Below are positions 62,060 through 64,000 of a DNA stretch of 64,000 bases, one piece after another. Position 1 is the first letter of the stretch. Each line of letters opens with the position of its first letter. This DNA is from Micromonospora profundi. GTDB lineage: Bacteria > Actinomycetota > Actinomycetes > Mycobacteriales > Micromonosporaceae. The notes beneath the pieces are model-generated. The model saw nothing but the letters and a program-made list of their open reading frames with translations. It was not told where the DNA came from and did not search any database. A program made the translations under genes and the position numbers. Location: the NCBI RefSeq assembly GCF_011927785.1, contig NZ_JAATJK010000001.1, positions 310,001-374,000 of the forward strand, read 5' to 3'.

Positions 62060-63174
62060 GGGGTCACCTCAGGGGTGCAGTCGAGGCATGAGCCGGTGCG
62101 GCGGGGGATGTAGTAGGGCTTGACCTGCCGGCAGTCGGGGCAGGTGCGCCGGGCGGTGAGCGCCTTGGCGATGGCCGCCATCTGGGCGGGGGTGGCGGTG
62201 CGCTTGGGCATCGCGAGGTCGAGGCGGAACAGGTAGGCGACGCGCTTACCGCGACGCCAGAGGATCTGCGCGGCGGGTTCTTGGCCGCCGGGGCGCAGGT
62301 TGCGGGTACGCAGTTGCCGGCGGGTCAGGAGCCCGTCGGGGGCGAACTTGAACGGGTAGGTCGGCAGGCCGTAGCGCTCGCCGGTCGGGTCGTAGAACAC
62401 CATCGGGTCCTCCGCGTCGTCGTCGGCCTGGTCCTGGTAGTCGTTGCCGGCGCTGCCGGTGGTGAAGGTGGGGTGTTCGTAGGTGTCGCGGTCGATGTCC
62501 TCGGGCAGGAACGCCGCCGAGCAGACCGCGCAGACGATCGGGCCCTCTTCGAAGGCGGTGGTGGAGATGCGCAGCTTGCGGGGGCATTCGCACTCGCAGG
62601 AGACGCCGTTGTTGTTGTTCGTGCGGGTTTTGCCTTCCCCGGTCGGTTCGGGGTGGCGGTAGAAGCGCAGCGCCACGGCCAGGCCGGCGATGGCGGCCTT
62701 GTAGCGGGCGCGGGTGAGATCGGTCAGGGTGCAGGGCGAGTAGCCGAGCTTGTCGTCCTTGGTCGTGGACAGGCCGAGTTCAGCCGCGAGGGTGGCGAAC
62801 TTCTTGTTGTGCCAACGGCCCTGCCGGGACGTGTCCTGGACGCCTCGCACGTCAGCGAGAGCGTGGGTTGCCTCATGCAGGAGCGTGGTGAAAACGGCTT
62901 CCGGCTCGCGGGACAGGCCCTCACCGGAGATGAGGATTTCGGGCAACTGGGTCTCGCCGGCTTGCCAGCGCAGGGCAGCGAAGTGACCCCACTTCATGCC
63001 CTGATTGGGCTTGCTGGGGGAGCCGGAGCCGACCACGAGGACAGCGGCCGGGACTTCGGCGTGCTGGTCGCGGATCGCGGACCAGGCCGCTTCGAGCGCG
63101 CCGACGAGTGCGGCGGTGGAGATGTCGTTTTGACACGTACGTGTCAGGTCGGGGGTGTGGGCGGCGGTGCTCAT
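62056..63174 (-). CDS. SprT-like zinc metalloprotease with C-terminal zinc fingers
   Basis: The ATG at 63174, behind GGAGGG, gives 372 residues. Residues ~20-140 form a SprT-like domain with an intact active site, H100-E101-x-x-H104 (LLHEATHALADV), and third ligand H122 (GRWHNKKFATLAAEL). The C-terminal half has zinc-finger-like clusters CECECP/CAVC and CPDC ... CLDC. SprT/Spartan proteases in eukaryotes clear DNA-protein crosslinks. Bacterial homologues on mobile elements are little studied. A role in freeing RepSA or other covalent protein-DNA complexes is conceivable but unproven. The palindrome copy 2 is embedded in codons 10-15. Confidence 0.82.
   Translation of the reverse strand: MSTAAHTPDLTRTCQNDISTAALVGALEAAWSAIRDQHAEVPAAVLVVGSGSPSKPNQGMKWGHFAALRWQAGETQLPEILISGEGLSREPEAVFTTLLHEATHALADVRGVQDTSRQGRWHNKKFATLAAELGLSTTKDDKLGYSPCTLTDLTRARYKAAIAGLAVALRFYRHPEPTGEGKTRTNNNNGVSCECECPRKLRISTTAFEEGPIVCAVCSAAFLPEDIDRDTYEHPTFTTGSAGNDYQDQADDDAEDPMVFYDPTGERYGLPTYPFKFAPDGLLTRRQLRTRNLRPGGQEPAAQILWRRGKRVAYLFRLDLAMPKRTATPAQMAAIAKALTARRTCPDCRQVKPYYIPRRTGSCLDCTPEVTP
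63131..63146. promoter_or_regulatory. 16-bp palindrome, copy 2, in the 5' coding part of the SprT-like gene
   Basis: TGACACGTACGTGTCA is identical to the core of the copy at 59569-59586. It lies 29-44 bases downstream of the ATG of the SprT-like gene and encodes LTRTCQ there. A repressor bound here would block the operon running to int. Confidence 0.6.
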
Positions 63175-63593
63175 GCGGCCCTCCGGATGGTGTGTCGGCG
63201 GTAGGCGATGGCGGCGGCGCACAGCGCCTCGATGACGTCGGCCGCCTTGCGGCCAGGGGTGCTCTCCCAGGCGAAGACCGGGGCGTGAAGGCCGGCGTGG
63301 CCGACCGCGATGAGGTAGGTGTTGAACCACTCGACGGCGGCGCTGTAGGCGCGCTGGTCGGCGTCGGTGATGCCGGTCAGGTACCAGCGGGGTCGGCCGA
63401 ACACGGCGGCCCGGATCGCGCCGAGGATCGACGCGGGGTAGGTGCCGGTGCGGTGACAGGCGCACTTGGCCGGGCAGGCGTCGTGGGCGTCGTAGAGGCC
63501 AGTGGGGGTCCAGCCGTAGCGGCCCAGGTAGAGGGCGGCGCGGTCAAGGACGGCGTGAACGTTGCCGGTCGGCAGAGCCGAGACGGTGCTCAT
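63171..63593 (-). CDS. DUF6197-type AICE protein
   Basis: The 140-residue protein has the layout of the DUF6197 family found on actinomycete plasmids and AICEs: an N-terminal helix (VHAVLDRAALYLGRYGWTPTG), a Cys-rich loop (HDACPAKCACHRTG), an SILGAIRAAVFGRP segment and the C-terminal AYSAAVEWFNTYL with KAADVIEALCAAA. Function is unknown. It shares the LGAI-x-x-AV-x-G core with the gene upstream, so the two are probably an old duplication. It overlaps both neighbours by four bases. Confidence 0.72.
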   Translation of the reverse strand: MSTVSALPTGNVHAVLDRAALYLGRYGWTPTGLYDAHDACPAKCACHRTGTYPASILGAIRAAVFGRPRWYLTGITDADQRAYSAAVEWFNTYLIAVGHAGLHAPVFAWESTPGRKAADVIEALCAAAIAYRRHTIRRAA

Positions 63594-63997
63594 CGAGCAG
63601 CCCGCCAGACGAGGAACCCGGCGCGGGTCGGCAGCCGCTCTTGGCTGTACTCGTGGTCGGCGTAGGTTTCGAGCTGGTCTTCGGTGGCGTGGGTCCAGTC
63701 GTAGTCCTCGGCGCAGTCGCGCAGGACGTCCAGGACGCCGGGCAGGGTTTGGGTGGCGTCGTCATTCCAGTCGGCGACGGTCTCCGTTGCCGAGGTCGAG
63801 GGCGTGTTGTCGTCGAAGTTGGGCGTGCGGCCGTCGTGCCGGAGGAAGTCGGCCAGGCAGGTGACGGTGGTGTCCCAGAGGTCGGCGGCGGCACCGTCGC
63901 CGCAGTAGCGGTCCTCGATGGCGACGGGGTGGCCGTAGACGGCCATGGCGATGGCACCGAGGGTGCAGGCCGGCGGGAACGAATCGTGCTCGCTCAA
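63590..63997 (-). CDS. DUF6197-like AICE protein (start near window edge)
   Basis: The 135-residue reading frame begins at a TTG (63997) three bases from the window end, so the real start may lie outside. It contains TLGAIAMAVYGHPVAIEDRY, VTCLADFLRHDGR and a VADWNDDATQTLPGVLDVL segment that is typical of DUF6197 C-termini. The final ~40 residues (CAEDYDWTHATEDQLETYAD) are acidic. Function is unknown. The arrangement with the next gene (ATGA overlap) shows that it belongs to the same AICE operon. Confidence 0.65.
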   Translation of the reverse strand: MSEHDSFPPACTLGAIAMAVYGHPVAIEDRYCGDGAAADLWDTTVTCLADFLRHDGRTPNFDDNTPSTSATETVADWNDDATQTLPGVLDVLRDCAEDYDWTHATEDQLETYADHEYSQERLPTRAGFLVWRAAR

Positions 63998-64000
63998 CTT

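Larger units (their letters stand above)
57625..64000. mobile_element. Actinomycete integrative and conjugative element (pSAM2-type), left part
   Basis: From int (57856) to the window end all genes are on the minus strand with 4-base overlaps. They form the AICE excision/replication module (int, xis, repSA), a DUF2637 membrane protein and element-specific proteins. The left junction must lie between the mscS domain start (57624) and the int stop (57856). I see no tRNA 3' end there, though most AICEs use one. The TraB translocase, primase and second attachment site are expected beyond base 64000. Confidence 0.85.

Overview
The window is very GC-rich actinomycete chromosome. Gene style (GTG/TTG starts, ATGA/GTGA stop-start overlaps), a SARP/AfsR-type regulator, truncated haemoglobin O, OtsA/OtsB, SURF1, a class A PBP and a pSAM2-type integrative element point to Micromonosporaceae, most likely Micromonospora. 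A family of GGGGCCCC-centred palindromic repeats, which I associate from memory with Micromonospora genomes, supports this. The genus is an inference.

Layout. 1-2.5 kb: end of an M16 peptidase, asd, an F420/FMN split-barrel protein and a CBS protein. 2.6-9.5 kb: a winged-helix glycosylase-like protein, an SCP2 protein coupled to a glycogen-debranching-type enzyme, a PlsC acyltransferase, an isochorismatase-GlxA pair, and a hypothetical whose 3' end overlaps glxA on the other strand. 9.5-12.6 kb: a histidine kinase, a degenerate kinase-like membrane protein and a LuxR-type response regulator, with a large inverted repeat upstream. 12.9-25.5 kb: lipoproteins, a SnoaL protein behind TetR-type palindromes, a membrane protein/XRE module, an NAD(P)-binding protein, an apparently shortened SARP regulator, a GH26-like secreted hydrolase, TetR, hydrolases, a cupin, tRNA-Arg(TCT) and a short HPF-like protein. 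25.8-44.8 kb: an SSB paralogue behind two DnaA boxes, and three blocks of cobalamin/tetrapyrrole genes (cbiB-cobQ; a cobB-like gene that has lost its amidotransferase cysteine; aminotransferase-cobT-cysG-type fusion). Among these lie a rhodanese, a P-loop kinase, an M48 protease, an M20 dipeptidase, an ATP-dependent DNA ligase, SURF1 and a PBP. 44.8-57.6 kb: an AraC/RibD-like pair, trehalose genes otsA and an otsB-GH15 fusion, ettA, a thioesterase, a YbjN protein, glbO, an MFS exporter and an MscS channel.

57.86-64.0 kb is the integrase end of an actinomycete integrative and conjugative element (AICE): int, xis, a small protein, repSA, a DUF2637 membrane protein, a SprT-like metalloprotease and two DUF6197-type proteins. 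All are on the minus strand, mostly with 4-base overlaps. Two copies of one perfect palindrome sit at likely control points. The transfer genes and the other attachment site must lie beyond base 64000.

The items most worth following up are: the 53-nt palindromic repeat that is translated in frame as the linker of the CysG-type protein and has a non-coding sister at 17110-17162; the CobB-like protein with Cys changed to Gly; the AICE palindromes and SprT-like protease; the DnaA boxes upstream of the second ssb; and three unrelated loci with 27-nt tandem repeats. I saw no CRISPR array, complete insertion sequence or recognisable defence island.
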